Positions 9,439 through 18,619 of a DNA stretch of 34,720 nucleotides are shown here, piece by piece. Origin of the DNA: Actinomycetes bacterium (lineage in GTDB: Bacteria; Actinomycetota; Thermoleophilia; RBG-16-64-13). Within the stretch, counting starts at the first letter, position 1; every line of letters starts with the position of its first letter. A program made the translations under genes and the position numbers. The notes below the pieces were generated by a model that saw only the letters and a list, made by a program, of their open reading frames with translations, was not told where the DNA came from and did no database searches. The stretch is from positions 1 to 34,720 of the forward strand of contig JAJFUK010000049.1 of NCBI GenBank assembly GCA_021372435.1, in the 5' to 3' direction.

Positions 9439-9960
9439 ATGGACGCCGGTCTGACAGGGCGGTTCAGGACTCCGTGGGGCGAGGGCGGCATCACCGTTAG
9501 GCACGGTCATCTCGTCGGCGTCGAACTGCCGCCGGCGGTTCCCGGGGCAGAGGCAGGAGGGCCGGATGTCGATCTTATCGACCGCCGGGCGCTGGGCCGT
9601 TGGGCCGACGAGCTTGAGGCGTACTTTCGGGGCGAGCGGCTGGCTTGGACCGAAGCCGACCTCTCCCTTGATGAGTTGGACGCCGGCACGTTCCAAAGAG
9701 CGGTGTACTCTGCCCTGCTCACCGTGTCCCCGGGGATGACTGTGAGCTATGGGACGTTGGCGGAAATGGCGGGGTATCCACGGGCCGCGCGGGCCGTGGG
9801 TAACGCCATGGCCGCGAACCCTGTACCCATCGTCATACCGTGCCACCGCGTGATCCGGTCCGACGGCAATCTGGGCGATTACGGGACCGATCCCACCTGG
9901 AAAGAGCGGCTGCTCGAGCACGAGCGGAGGTTCGCCGGGCAAGGCCGGAGGGACGGATGA
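9439..9960 (+). CDS. ogt: Methylated-DNA–[protein]-cysteine S-methyltransferase
   Basis: Suicide repair protein that transfers the alkyl group from O6-alkylguanine in DNA to its own cysteine. At 173 aa it has the family length. The invariant IPCHRV motif places the acceptor at C135. Upstream are the helix-turn-helix residues of the DNA-binding domain (VSYGTLAEMAGYPRAARAVGNAMAANP). The N-terminal 80 residues are poorly conserved, as is usual. A GAGGAGG ribosome site precedes the ATG at 9439. It starts 18 nt after uvrC and its stop overlaps the rapZ start by 4 nt, so it is part of the uvrC–whiA transcription unit. The pairing with uvrC is functionally sensible, both being DNA repair. ogt and ada-type C-terminal domains cannot be separated by sequence alone. 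Confidence 0.92.
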   Translation: MDAGLTGRFRTPWGEGGITVRHGHLVGVELPPAVPGAEAGGPDVDLIDRRALGRWADELEAYFRGERLAWTEADLSLDELDAGTFQRAVYSALLTVSPGMTVSYGTLAEMAGYPRAARAVGNAMAANPVPIVIPCHRVIRSDGNLGDYGTDPTWKERLLEHERRFAGQGRRDG

Positions 9961-10841
9961 CCGAAGGACAGGAACAGCAGAAGCTCGAAGTAGCCCTGAT
10001 AACCGGGCTTTCCGGCGCGGGCAAGTCCGAAGCCGTGGCCACCTTCGAGGATGCCGGCTACTTCTGCATCGACAACCTGCCGCCGCAGATGCTTCCGAAC
10101 ATGGTGCAATTGTTCATCCTCGAGGGGAGCCGGGTCAACCGGGCGGCCGTCGTCCTCGACGCGCGCGGGAGGAAGTACTTCGAAGAGCTGGGCCGGGCGC
10201 TGGACTACCTACGGAACTCCGACGTGACGGTGCGGGTGCTCTACTTGGAGGCGACCGACGAGGCCCTGGTGGCCCGGTATCAGGCGACCAGAAGGCCGCA
10301 TCCTCTCTCCGTCGACCTTTTGGAAGGGATCGCCATGGAGAGACAACTCCTTGCTTCCTTACGGGCCCAAGCCGACGTGATCATCGATACCACCGGCCTT
10401 TCCCCTTGGGATCTTCGCAGGCGGCTCGGAGAGACGCTCCTGGCGGACCGGTTGAGTGACCAACTGCTGGTGAGCGTGGAATCGTTCGGCTACCGGTACG
10501 GCCTGCCTGACGAAGCCGACATGGTGCTCGACGTCCGTTTCCTGCCCAATCCGCACTGGGTGGCGGAACTACGAGCGCGCTCCGGTCTCGATCCGTCGGT
10601 GCGGGAATATGTGCTCGGCAAGACCGAGGCGAGGACGTTCATCGAGCGCGTGATCGAGCTGGTGCGTTTCATGGCCCCGGGGTTCTTGGCCGAGCAGAAG
10701 CGCCGGCTGGGCCTTGCGTTGGGCTGCACCGGGGGGCGCCATCGCTCGGTGGTCCTGGCTGAGGAGCTGTCGCTACGCCTGAAAGAAGACCCGGCGTTCG
10801 TCGTCAGTCTGCACCATCGGGACGTCGACAAGGTAGGGTGA
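9957..10841 (+). CDS. rapZ: RapZ/YvcJ-family nucleotide-binding protein
   Basis: P-loop protein of the RapZ (YvcJ, UPF0042) family, 294 aa, full length. Walker A is GLSGAGKS at residues 17–24, followed by the family hallmark GYFCIDNLPPQMLP. The C-terminal domain carries the diagnostic GCTGGRHRSVVLAEEL. In E. coli RapZ is an RNA-binding adaptor in glucosamine-6-phosphate control. In Gram-positive bacteria YvcJ binds and hydrolyses nucleotides and its role is less clear. The ATG at 9957 overlaps the ogt stop (ATGA) and has GGAGGG upstream; the upstream frame extension lies within ogt and is rejected. It sits directly before whiA, the conserved order, except that the usual intervening mgfK/yvcK gene is missing. 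Confidence 0.94.
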   Translation: MTEGQEQQKLEVALITGLSGAGKSEAVATFEDAGYFCIDNLPPQMLPNMVQLFILEGSRVNRAAVVLDARGRKYFEELGRALDYLRNSDVTVRVLYLEATDEALVARYQATRRPHPLSVDLLEGIAMERQLLASLRAQADVIIDTTGLSPWDLRRRLGETLLADRLSDQLLVSVESFGYRYGLPDEADMVLDVRFLPNPHWVAELRARSGLDPSVREYVLGKTEARTFIERVIELVRFMAPGFLAEQKRRLGLALGCTGGRHRSVVLAEELSLRLKEDPAFVVSLHHRDVDKVG

Positions 10842-10843
10842 CG

Positions 10844-11848
10844 ATGAGCGGCGGTTTCACCCGGGCTTTTCGAGAGGAGCTGGCCCGGGTCGAAGATAGG
10901 CAGCCTTGCTGTCGGGTAGCGACGATGGCGGGGCTTGTGCACACTGCCGGGACCTTCCTCATCCACGGCGGCGCTGCTGAGGATGAGCGGTACGAGATCC
11001 GCATATCGACCACGGTGCAGGCCGCCGCGAAGATGGCGTATTCGCATTTCAAGGCTTTGGGGGCGGAGGGAGACCTGCTTACCCGGCGCGAGCCTCGTCT
11101 GCGGCAGCGGCTGGTGTATGAGGTGTGTCTCAGAGGTTCGCCGGCCGCACTGCAGGCTCTGAACGAGATGGGCGTGCTTAGCGACAACTTCGAACTTGAA
11201 CCGGGTATCGCCCGCCGGCTGGTGAAGAAGGGCTGTTGCCGCGGCGCGTTCCTCCGCGGATGCCTCCTCGGCGCCGGGTCTGCCAACGCTCCCCAGCGAG
11301 AAGCCCATCTGGAGATCGTGACCCCGCACCCGGTCTTCGGCCGCGACCTGGCCGGGCTGTTGCGGGAGATGGCGTTCCATCCTGGTCTGAGGTCCAGGAG
11401 AGACAGCACGGTGGTCTATCTCAAAGGACGGGATGAGGTCGCCGGCCTGCTGGGTCTGGCCGGCGCTCATGCCGCGGCCATCCAGGTAGAAGAACAAGCC
11501 GTGCTGAAGGAGGTGCGTTCCCGAGCCAACCGGCTCGCCAACTGTGACGCCGCCAACCTCCGCCGCACCGGCGCAGCTGCGTCGAGGCAGTTGGAGGCCA
11601 TCTCGACTCTAGAGCGGAGCGGCAGGCTTGCCACGTTGCCCTACGCTCTACGCGAGATGGCAGAACTCCGTCTCCGTTATCCCTACCTTAACCTGGGGGA
11701 ACTGGCCGAGGCCGGGGGAGAAGGGCTGACCCGAACGGCGGTCAACCATCGACTGCGGCGCCTCGTGGAGGCCGCCGAAAGGTCGGGGGCGGAGGGTGCC
11801 CATGGTAGAATCGATCACTGTTCAAGAGCTGAGTCGAAGCCGAAGTGA
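10844..11848 (+). CDS. whiA: DNA-binding protein WhiA
   Basis: Transcription factor of the WhiA family, related to LAGLIDADG homing endonucleases. It is required for sporulation septation in Streptomyces and linked to cell division and chromosome segregation in Bacillus. At 334 aa the length is typical. The N-terminal two-thirds has the degenerate LAGLIDADG fold (GCCRGAFLRGCLLGAGS). The C-terminal HTH region is well conserved: NCDAANLRRT followed by QLEAI, LPYALREMAELRLRYPYLNLGELAE and NHRLRRL. ATG 10844 follows the rapZ stop by 2 nt; an in-frame GTG at 10838 is an alternative. The 3' end of the gene carries the gap promoter. No other sporulation genes are in the window, so a developmental role here is not implied. 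Confidence 0.94.
   Translation: MSGGFTRAFREELARVEDRQPCCRVATMAGLVHTAGTFLIHGGAAEDERYEIRISTTVQAAAKMAYSHFKALGAEGDLLTRREPRLRQRLVYEVCLRGSPAALQALNEMGVLSDNFELEPGIARRLVKKGCCRGAFLRGCLLGAGSANAPQREAHLEIVTPHPVFGRDLAGLLREMAFHPGLRSRRDSTVVYLKGRDEVAGLLGLAGAHAAAIQVEEQAVLKEVRSRANRLANCDAANLRRTGAAASRQLEAISTLERSGRLATLPYALREMAELRLRYPYLNLGELAEAGGEGLTRTAVNHRLRRLVEAAERSGAEGAHGRIDHCSRAESKPK
11806..11811 (+). promoter_or_regulatory. Extended -10 promoter of the glycolytic operon (TGG-TAGAAT)
   Basis: TGGTAGAAT matches the extended -10 seen before uvrA, the MFS gene and murI. It lies within the 3' end of whiA. The expected transcript would start near 11818 and have a leader of roughly 50 nt before the gap ATG at 11867, so gap–secG can be transcribed separately from uvrC–whiA. 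Confidence 0.5.
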
Positions 11849-12862
<1,014 letters not shown>

Positions 12863-12888
12863 GGAACCGGCGCCGGGAAGGGGACGAC

Positions 12889-14079
12889 ATGGCCAAGAAG
12901 ACCGTCCGGGACGTCGACGTCAAAGGTAAGCGCGTGCTCGTGCGGGTGGACTTCAACGTCCCCTTGAAGGATGGGCGCGTCGCCGACGATTCGCGGATCC
13001 GGGCCGCCTTGCCGACCATCCAGTACCTTCGCGAGCAGGGCGCACGGGTCATCCTCATGTCGCATCTCGGCCGGCCGAAGGACGCTCCTGATCCCGCCCT
13101 GACCCTCGACCCGGTGGCCATGCGGCTGGGCCGGCTCCTCAAGGCTCCGGTGCGCAAGGTCAACGAGTTGACGGGGCCGGGCGTTCAGGCCGCTGTGGCC
13201 GCCATGGGACCCGGCGACGTGCTTCTCCTCGAGAACTCCCGCTTCGATCCTCGTGAAGAGAAGAACGATCCCACGCTGATACGGGAGCTGGCCGGCCTGG
13301 GCGATCTGTTCGTCAACGACGCCTTCAGTGCCGCCCACCGGGCGCACGCCACGACGGCCGGCCTTGCGCGGGTCCTTCCGGCCGTGGCCGGATTCCATAT
13401 GGAGAAGGAGATCGCGGCCCTTGAAAGGCTCATGTCCGAGGCCAAGCGGCCTTTCGTCGTCGTACTCGGCGGGGCGAAGGTGACCGACAAGATCAAAGTG
13501 ATCCATCGCTTCCTCGATCTGGCCGACCAGATCTTGATCGGAGGGGCGATGAGCTTGGCCTTCCTCAAGGCGCGGGGTCTGTCCGTGGGGGCCTCGAAGG
13601 TGGAAGAAGAAGGGGTGGGCGTGGCCGCCGAGGTCCTGGAGAAGGCTTCCGGCGCGGCGTGTGAACTGGTCCTCCCTACCGATCTCGTCATCGCCGACAG
13701 CTTCTCCGAGGACGCGGCCACCTTCGTGGTGGACGTGGAGTCCATCCCCGACGGCTGGATGGCACTGGATATCGGTCCGGCCACCGCCAAGAGGTATGCG
13801 GAGGCCATCGCAGGAGCCGGCCAGGTGTTCTGGAACGGGCCGCTGGGCGTGTTCGAGATGGCGCCCTTCGCCGAGGGGACACGGGCGGTGGCCGAGGCCA
13901 TGGCCGCATGCCCGGGCGTGACGGTGGTGGGGGGCGGCGACTCAGTGGCGGCGGTCAACAAGTTCGGACTGGCAGACAAGATGGATCATGTGTCTATGGG
14001 CGGCGGAGCCTCTCTCGAATACATCGAAGGGGCGGAGCTGCCCGGCGTGGCCGCCCTGCCCGACAAGGAGCCGGCCTGA
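12889..14079 (+). CDS. pgk: Phosphoglycerate kinase
   Basis: Transfers the high-energy phosphate of 1,3-bisphosphoglycerate to ADP. From the ATG at 12889 the protein is 396 aa, the usual bacterial length. Landmarks are VRVDFNVPLKDG near the N-terminus, LMSHLGRPKD, GGAKVTDKI at the start of the nucleotide-binding domain, and the C-terminal GGGDSVAAVNKFG glycine loop. The ATG is preceded by GGAAGGGG with 5-nt spacing, 26 nt after the gap stop. The frame extends upstream into gap, but those 30 residues do not resemble PGK. The stop overlaps the tpiA start (TGATG). Confidence 0.97.
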   Translation: MAKKTVRDVDVKGKRVLVRVDFNVPLKDGRVADDSRIRAALPTIQYLREQGARVILMSHLGRPKDAPDPALTLDPVAMRLGRLLKAPVRKVNELTGPGVQAAVAAMGPGDVLLLENSRFDPREEKNDPTLIRELAGLGDLFVNDAFSAAHRAHATTAGLARVLPAVAGFHMEKEIAALERLMSEAKRPFVVVLGGAKVTDKIKVIHRFLDLADQILIGGAMSLAFLKARGLSVGASKVEEEGVGVAAEVLEKASGAACELVLPTDLVIADSFSEDAATFVVDVESIPDGWMALDIGPATAKRYAEAIAGAGQVFWNGPLGVFEMAPFAEGTRAVAEAMAACPGVTVVGGGDSVAAVNKFGLADKMDHVSMGGGASLEYIEGAELPGVAALPDKEPA

Positions 14080-14855
14080 TGGCCCACGGCGGGCGGAAAC
14101 GGGTACCGTTGGTGGTCGGCAACTGGAAGATGTTCAAGACAAGCGCCGAAGGCGCCCGGTTCGTACGCGAACTGGGTGAGGAGCTTGGAGACGTGGATGA
14201 CCGTGAAGTGATGGTAGCCCCGGCCTTCACAGGCCTGTACGAAGCCGCCAAAGCCGCTGAAGGGACCGCGCTCTCGGTGGCCGCCCAGGACGTATTCTGG
14301 GAGTGGGAGGGGCCGTACACGGGCGAAGTGTCCGCGACCATGTTGGCCGCCCTGGGAGTCAAAGCGGCCATCATCGGGCACTCGGAACGTCGGCGCTATT
14401 TCGGCGAGACCGACGAGGCGGTGGCCAAGAAGGTCTGGGCCTCCCTTGAACAGGGGCTGCTTCCCATCATGTGTGTCGGGGAGACCGAAGAGGAACGCGA
14501 AGCCGGTCTCACTGAAGAGGTCCTGGCAAGACAGGTCCCTGCCGGTCTTGCTTCGGTGCAGGCGCAGGATGAGAGACCGATGGTCATCGCGTACGAACCG
14601 GTGTGGGCCATCGGCACGGGCAAGACCGCCACTCCGGAGGTGGCCCGGGACGTCATCCGCCAGGTCAGATGCCAGGTGGAGAAGACGCTCGGCGCTGAGG
14701 CCGCGCAGGGGGTGCGGATACTGTACGGGGGAAGCGTCGGGCCCGACAACATAGACAGGCTCATGGCCCAGCCCGGCATCGACGGCGTGCTGGTCGGCGG
14801 CGCGAGCCTCCAGCTCGGTTCGTTCGTGCGCATCGCCCGGTACGAGAAGGCGTAG
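14079..14855 (+). CDS. tpiA: Triosephosphate isomerase
   Basis: Interconverts dihydroxyacetone phosphate and glyceraldehyde 3-phosphate. At 258 aa it has the family length. Catalytic residues are all in place: N15 and K17 in VGNWKMFK, H101 in IIGHSERR, and E173 in AYEPVWAIGTGKTAT. Phosphate-binding loops YGGSVGPDN and GVLVGGASL are near the C-terminus. The ATG at 14079 shares a base with the pgk stop, so translation is probably coupled. Upstream in-frame sequence belongs to pgk and is not included. Confidence 0.97.
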   Translation: MAHGGRKRVPLVVGNWKMFKTSAEGARFVRELGEELGDVDDREVMVAPAFTGLYEAAKAAEGTALSVAAQDVFWEWEGPYTGEVSATMLAALGVKAAIIGHSERRRYFGETDEAVAKKVWASLEQGLLPIMCVGETEEEREAGLTEEVLARQVPAGLASVQAQDERPMVIAYEPVWAIGTGKTATPEVARDVIRQVRCQVEKTLGAEAAQGVRILYGGSVGPDNIDRLMAQPGIDGVLVGGASLQLGSFVRIARYEKA

Positions 14856-14860
14856 CGACC

Positions 14861-16405
14861 GTGCCCGCTGCGGAACGAAGCGGCCGCCGGCGCGCGGCCC
14901 TCATCATCCTCGACGGGTGGGGCCATGCCGAGCCCGGTCCGGGCAATGCCATCTTCCTGGCCGACACGCCAGTATGGGACGCCTTGTGGGCCGGCAATCC
15001 CCACGTCCTTCTTGAGGCGAGCGGAGAAGCCGTAGGCCTACCACCAGGCGTCATGGGCAACTCAGAGGTGGGACATCTCACCCTCGGTTCAGGGCGGATC
15101 ATCTACCAGGATCTCTCGCGGATCAACCGCTCCATCGCCGATGGGTCGTTCTTTGAGAATCCCGTTCTGGCTGGGGTCATGGACGGGGTGGTGAAGCGCG
15201 GGACCTCTCTCCATCTTATGGGGCTGCTGTCCGACGCCGGAGTCCACTCGGCGATGGGTCACCTGAAGGCCTTGGTGGAAATGGCCCGCCGGCGGGGAGT
15301 GGAGAAGCTGTACATCCACGCCTTCACCGACGGTCGCGACACCGCTCCGACGGCTGGGGAGGAGTACGTCAGAGGACTGGAGGAGTTCCTCCGCGACGAA
15401 GGTCTCGGCGTCATCGCGACGGTCGCCGGGCGCTATTACGCTATGGACAGGGATAAACGCTGGAATCGGCTGAAGCTCGCATATGACGCGCTCGTACACG
15501 GGGTGGGGTTGCGCGCCGAGAGCGCCGCGGCCGCCGTCCGGGAGTCGTATGCTCGCGACGAGACAGACGAGTTCGTCTTGCCCACGATCGTGTCCGACGA
15601 GGCGGCCTCGCGTGTGCGCGACGGCGATGGAGTGATCTTCTTCAACTTCCGCCCCGACCGGGCCCGGGAGCTGTCGGCCGCCCTCACGCAGCCTCAGTTC
15701 ACCGGCTTCGACCGCGGGGGGCCGCCCCCCAAGGTGGACTTCGCCGGGATGACCGAGTACGACCCCGATCTGCGCTTAGCCGTGGCCTTCCCCAAAGAAG
15801 AGCCGCGCAACGTGCTGGCGGAGGTGATCAGCAAAGCCGGATCGACGCAGCTCCATATCGCCGAGACCGAGAAGTACGCTCATGTGACGTTCTTCTTCAA
15901 CGGCGGTCGGGAAGAACCGTTCCCCGGAGAGATCCGGCGACTTATCCCTTCTCCCAAAGACGTCGAGACATATGATGAGAAACCGGCGATGAGCGCCTAC
16001 GAGGTGGCGCAGGCGTTCGAGGAGATCATGACGGCGGACCCGGTGGATTTCGTAGTCCTCAATTTCGCCAATCCCGACATGGTCGGGCACACAGGCAACC
16101 TGGCGGCCACTATCGAGGCGGTGGAACATGTCGACCGGTGTCTCGGCAAGGTCTTGCAGGTGCTCGCCGTCGTGGGGGCGAAGGTGATAGTGACGGCCGA
16201 CCACGGCAACGCCGAAGACATGCTCGGACCGAAAGGAGATGTAAATACGGCCCACAGCACGGGGATGGTCCCCCTCGTGCTTCTCGACCGCGACGCGACT
16301 TTGCGTGCGGGGGCGGGCCTGTCGGACGTCGCTCCTACCGTGCTCCACTTCCTGAGTCTTCAGGTGCCGGCGGAGATGACCGGACGCTCGTTGTGTGGAG
16401 ACTGA
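14861..16405 (+). CDS. gpmI: 2,3-bisphosphoglycerate-independent phosphoglycerate mutase
   Basis: Two-metal (usually Mn2+) enzyme of the alkaline-phosphatase superfamily that converts 3-phosphoglycerate to 2-phosphoglycerate without a 2,3-BPG cofactor. At 514 aa it has the standard length. Metal ligand D18 is in IILDGWG, the phosphorylated serine is S68 in VMGNSEVGH, and the FTDGRD, FFNFRPDR and TADHGNAE motifs supply further metal and substrate contacts. The start GTG at 14861 lies 5 nt after tpiA; the first ~10 residues are Arg/Ala-rich and not conserved. Being the cofactor-independent type, it gives no obvious role in glycolysis for the diphosphoglycerate-synthetase-like gene at 23374. Confidence 0.96.
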   Translation: MPAAERSGRRRAALIILDGWGHAEPGPGNAIFLADTPVWDALWAGNPHVLLEASGEAVGLPPGVMGNSEVGHLTLGSGRIIYQDLSRINRSIADGSFFENPVLAGVMDGVVKRGTSLHLMGLLSDAGVHSAMGHLKALVEMARRRGVEKLYIHAFTDGRDTAPTAGEEYVRGLEEFLRDEGLGVIATVAGRYYAMDRDKRWNRLKLAYDALVHGVGLRAESAAAAVRESYARDETDEFVLPTIVSDEAASRVRDGDGVIFFNFRPDRARELSAALTQPQFTGFDRGGPPPKVDFAGMTEYDPDLRLAVAFPKEEPRNVLAEVISKAGSTQLHIAETEKYAHVTFFFNGGREEPFPGEIRRLIPSPKDVETYDEKPAMSAYEVAQAFEEIMTADPVDFVVLNFANPDMVGHTGNLAATIEAVEHVDRCLGKVLQVLAVVGAKVIVTADHGNAEDMLGPKGDVNTAHSTGMVPLVLLDRDATLRAGAGLSDVAPTVLHFLSLQVPAEMTGRSLCGD

Positions 16406-16421
16406 ATAATACCGATGCGTA

Positions 16422-16427
16422 TACAAT
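16422..16427 (+). promoter_or_regulatory. Possible -10 box upstream of secG (TACAAT)
   Basis: An A+T-rich island just after gpmI contains TATACAAT. It is the only promoter-like sequence in the 113-bp gpmI–secG gap and could give secG its own transcript with a leader of about 85 nt. No good -35 is seen. No terminator hairpin was recognised in this gap. Confidence 0.3.
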
Positions 16428-16518
16428 AGGCTGATTCAGTGGTAACGTACGCACAACAACAAAACTAAGGACCGGTCAAGTTCGCCTGTGGGGGCGGGCC
16501 GACGGAGGGCAAACGGCT

Positions 16519-16740
16519 GTGACGATCTTTCTAGTGATCTTGGACGTCATCTTGGGCATCGCTACATTGGTGCTGGTCTTCATGCACTCGGGCAAAGACG
16601 CCGGGCTGGCCACCACGTTCGGCGGCTCGGGGAGCACCTTCGGAGGCAGCGGAGTCGTCCAGAAGAACCTCGACCGGCTCACGGTGTCGTGCGCGGTCGC
16701 TTTTTTCATCGTGTCCATCGCTCTCGCTTACATAGTCTGA
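16519..16740 (+). CDS. secG: Protein-export membrane protein SecG
   Basis: Small accessory subunit of the SecYEG translocon. At 73 aa it shows two membrane helices (about residues 2–22 and 53–73) joined by the diagnostic loop HSGKDAGLATTFGGSG, where SecG proteins keep the GL..xFGGS motif. The start is GTG at 16519, with GGAGGG about 10 nt upstream. Its place after gap–pgk–tpiA–gpmI is a conserved order in many Gram-positive and actinobacterial genomes. Confidence 0.92.
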   Translation: MTIFLVILDVILGIATLVLVFMHSGKDAGLATTFGGSGSTFGGSGVVQKNLDRLTVSCAVAFFIVSIALAYIV

Positions 16741-16848
16741 GGGCGGACGTGTAGGCGTCCGGATCGCACACGGGTGCGGGGGAGGTGGTCAAGCGTAGAA
16801 AGGCAGCGAGGTAGGCGCGGGGTGTCAATGAGCAAAGGAGGGAGTATT

Positions 16849-18513
16849 TTGAAACTTCATAAGCGTGGTTGGTATCTGATCGTGCTGGCGCTGGCTCTGG
16901 TCGGCGTTCTCGTCGTGTTCAGCGCGTGCGGCGGCGACGAAGAGACGACCGAGACCACCCTTGCCGGCGGAGCGGAGCCCGTCGAAGGCGGGACGTTCAA
17001 CATCTACGTCAGCGAGCCGGCCTTCATCGACCCGGTCAATCTGCAGGAGTCGGAAGGTACCCAGGTAGGCAATCAGCTCTTCGACAGTCTGGCCATGTTC
17101 GACTATAAGACCAGCGCGCTCATGCCGGCGGCCGCCGAGTCATGGGAGGCCAACGCAGACGCCACAGTCTGGACTTTCCATTTGGTCGAAGACGCCAAGT
17201 TCCATGACGGCAGCGATGTGACCGCAGACGACTTCAAGTATGCCTGGGAACGCATTTGCAACCCGGTCAACGAGTCCGAGATCTCCTACCACCTCTCCTG
17301 CGTCAAAGGCTATGACGAGATGCAGGATGGCAGCGCCACCGAGCTGGCCGGCGTGAAGGTCGTCGACGAATACACCTTGGAAGTCACGCTCAACTACGCG
17401 TTCGGCGACTTCGAGTATGTGGTAGCTCATCCGGCCCTCGCGCCGGTGCCGAAAGAGGTGGTGGAGGCCGACCCGGCCGCGTTCGGCGATAAGCCCGTCG
17501 GCAACGGCCCCTACATGATGGCTGAGCCTTGGGCCCACGACCAGTACATCAAGGTGGTCAGGTTCGACGACTACTACGGCGAGAAGGCCCGTGCCGACGG
17601 AGTCAACTTCCTCATCTTCAAGGATGACGACACCGCCTTTCTGGAATTCCAGGCCGGCAACCTCGATTTCACCAGCATCCCCTCCGGACAGGTGGAGGCC
17701 ACCAAGGCCAAGTACGGGGTGAGCGACGACGGCATGGAAGCGGCCCCGGGCAAGCAGACTCTGACCGGACCGGAGACCGCCGTCTATTACATCCTCATCA
17801 ACAACAAGAACGAAGTGCTCAGCAACGCGGCCGTGCGCCAGGCTCTTTCGTTGGCCATCAACCGCCAAGCCATCATCGACACCATCTTCGAGGGTCTGCG
17901 TGAGCCCGCGACCGGCATCGTTCCGTGGGGTGTCGACGGGTACATCAAGGACCAGTGGCCGTATGCCAAGTACGACATGGAAGCGGCCAAGGCTAAGCTG
18001 GCTGAAGCCGGTTATCCAAACGGTGAAGGCCTGTCCACCATCACGCTGAGCTGCAACAGCGGCGTGGGCCATGAGGACATCATGGCCATGATCCAAGCCG
18101 ACTTTGCCAAGATCGGGGTGACCGCCGAGATCGATGCCATCGAATGGGCTCAGTATCTCGACAAGCTGGGCGCCGGCGACTTCATGCTCGGACGGCTGGG
18201 TTGGATCGCCGACTACCCGATCATGGACAACTTCCTGTATCCGCTGTTCGCGACCGGCAGTGGCGACAACTACTCCTTCTACAGCGATCCGGCCGTGGAC
18301 CAGGCCCTTTTGGATGCCCGCGCCACGGTAGACAGGGCCGAGCGCATCGCCAAATACCAGGCGATCGAGAGGACCATCGGCGAGGCTGCTCCGGTGATCC
18401 CGCTTGTGATGTACCGGATGGGCCGGGTCTGCTCCGACAGGGTCCTCGGTCTCGTCCTGAGCCCGCAGGGCCTGTTGAACCTCGAGCAGGCGTGGATCGC
18501 TCAAGCCGAGTAA
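16849..18513 (+). CDS. oppA: Peptide ABC transporter, substrate-binding lipoprotein
   Basis: Extracytoplasmic solute-binding protein of the SBP_bac_5 (OppA/DppA) family, 554 aa. From the TTG start at 16849 the protein begins MKLHKRG, then has a hydrophobic signal helix and lipobox FSAC with the lipidated Cys at 27, followed by an acidic Thr-rich linker. The mature domain shows WTFHLVEDAKFHDGSDVTADDFKYAWE-type sequence (given here only as WTFHL … FHDG) and the conserved RQALSLAINR helix. TTG is chosen because AAAGGAGGG lies 6–7 nt upstream; upstream ATGs at 16774 and 16828 would place the charged signal-peptide end too far in. Peptide specificity is not predictable. It heads oppA-B-C-D-F and is followed by a strong hairpin. 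Confidence 0.93.
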   Translation: MKLHKRGWYLIVLALALVGVLVVFSACGGDEETTETTLAGGAEPVEGGTFNIYVSEPAFIDPVNLQESEGTQVGNQLFDSLAMFDYKTSALMPAAAESWEANADATVWTFHLVEDAKFHDGSDVTADDFKYAWERICNPVNESEISYHLSCVKGYDEMQDGSATELAGVKVVDEYTLEVTLNYAFGDFEYVVAHPALAPVPKEVVEADPAAFGDKPVGNGPYMMAEPWAHDQYIKVVRFDDYYGEKARADGVNFLIFKDDDTAFLEFQAGNLDFTSIPSGQVEATKAKYGVSDDGMEAAPGKQTLTGPETAVYYILINNKNEVLSNAAVRQALSLAINRQAIIDTIFEGLREPATGIVPWGVDGYIKDQWPYAKYDMEAAKAKLAEAGYPNGEGLSTITLSCNSGVGHEDIMAMIQADFAKIGVTAEIDAIEWAQYLDKLGAGDFMLGRLGWIADYPIMDNFLYPLFATGSGDNYSFYSDPAVDQALLDARATVDRAERIAKYQAIERTIGEAAPVIPLVMYRMGRVCSDRVLGLVLSPQGLLNLEQAWIAQAE

Positions 18514-18551
18514 GCAGCTCTTGGGTACCACGTGATCGTTGGTGAAGTCAT

Positions 18552-18587
18552 CGCCATAGGGCGTCCTTCAGGGGGCGCCCTATGGCG
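18552..18587 (+). terminator. Hairpin between oppA and oppB (partial terminator/mRNA stabiliser)
   Basis: CGCCATAGGGCG (18552–18563) and CGCCCTATGGCG (18576–18587) pair perfectly over 12 bp around a 12-nt loop. A short T-rich run (TGTTTT) follows at 18591–18596. Such hairpins after binding-protein genes commonly reduce read-through into permease genes and protect the binding-protein mRNA, giving more OppA than OppBCDF. Confidence 0.7.
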
Positions 18588-18619
18588 ACGTGTTTTGCGG
18601 CCCGCATGAAGACCTTCGT

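Noticed and set aside
16741-16848. Possible tRNA after secG (GCGGGGGAGGTGGTCAAG resembles a tRNA 5' part)
   Set aside because: No anticodon arm, T-loop (GGTTCGAATCC-like) or acceptor closure follows. Only a small CGGACG/CGTCCG hairpin at 16744–16761 is seen.
16847-16860. ATTTTGAAAC near the oppA start, shared with the dispersed repeat core
   Set aside because: Only 10 bases match and no flanking similarity to the repeat is present; the bases are the oppA TTG start and its first codons.
17140-18531. 463-codon open frame on the minus strand
   Set aside because: Antisense to oppA, a clear solute-binding lipoprotein. It is a high-GC shadow frame.
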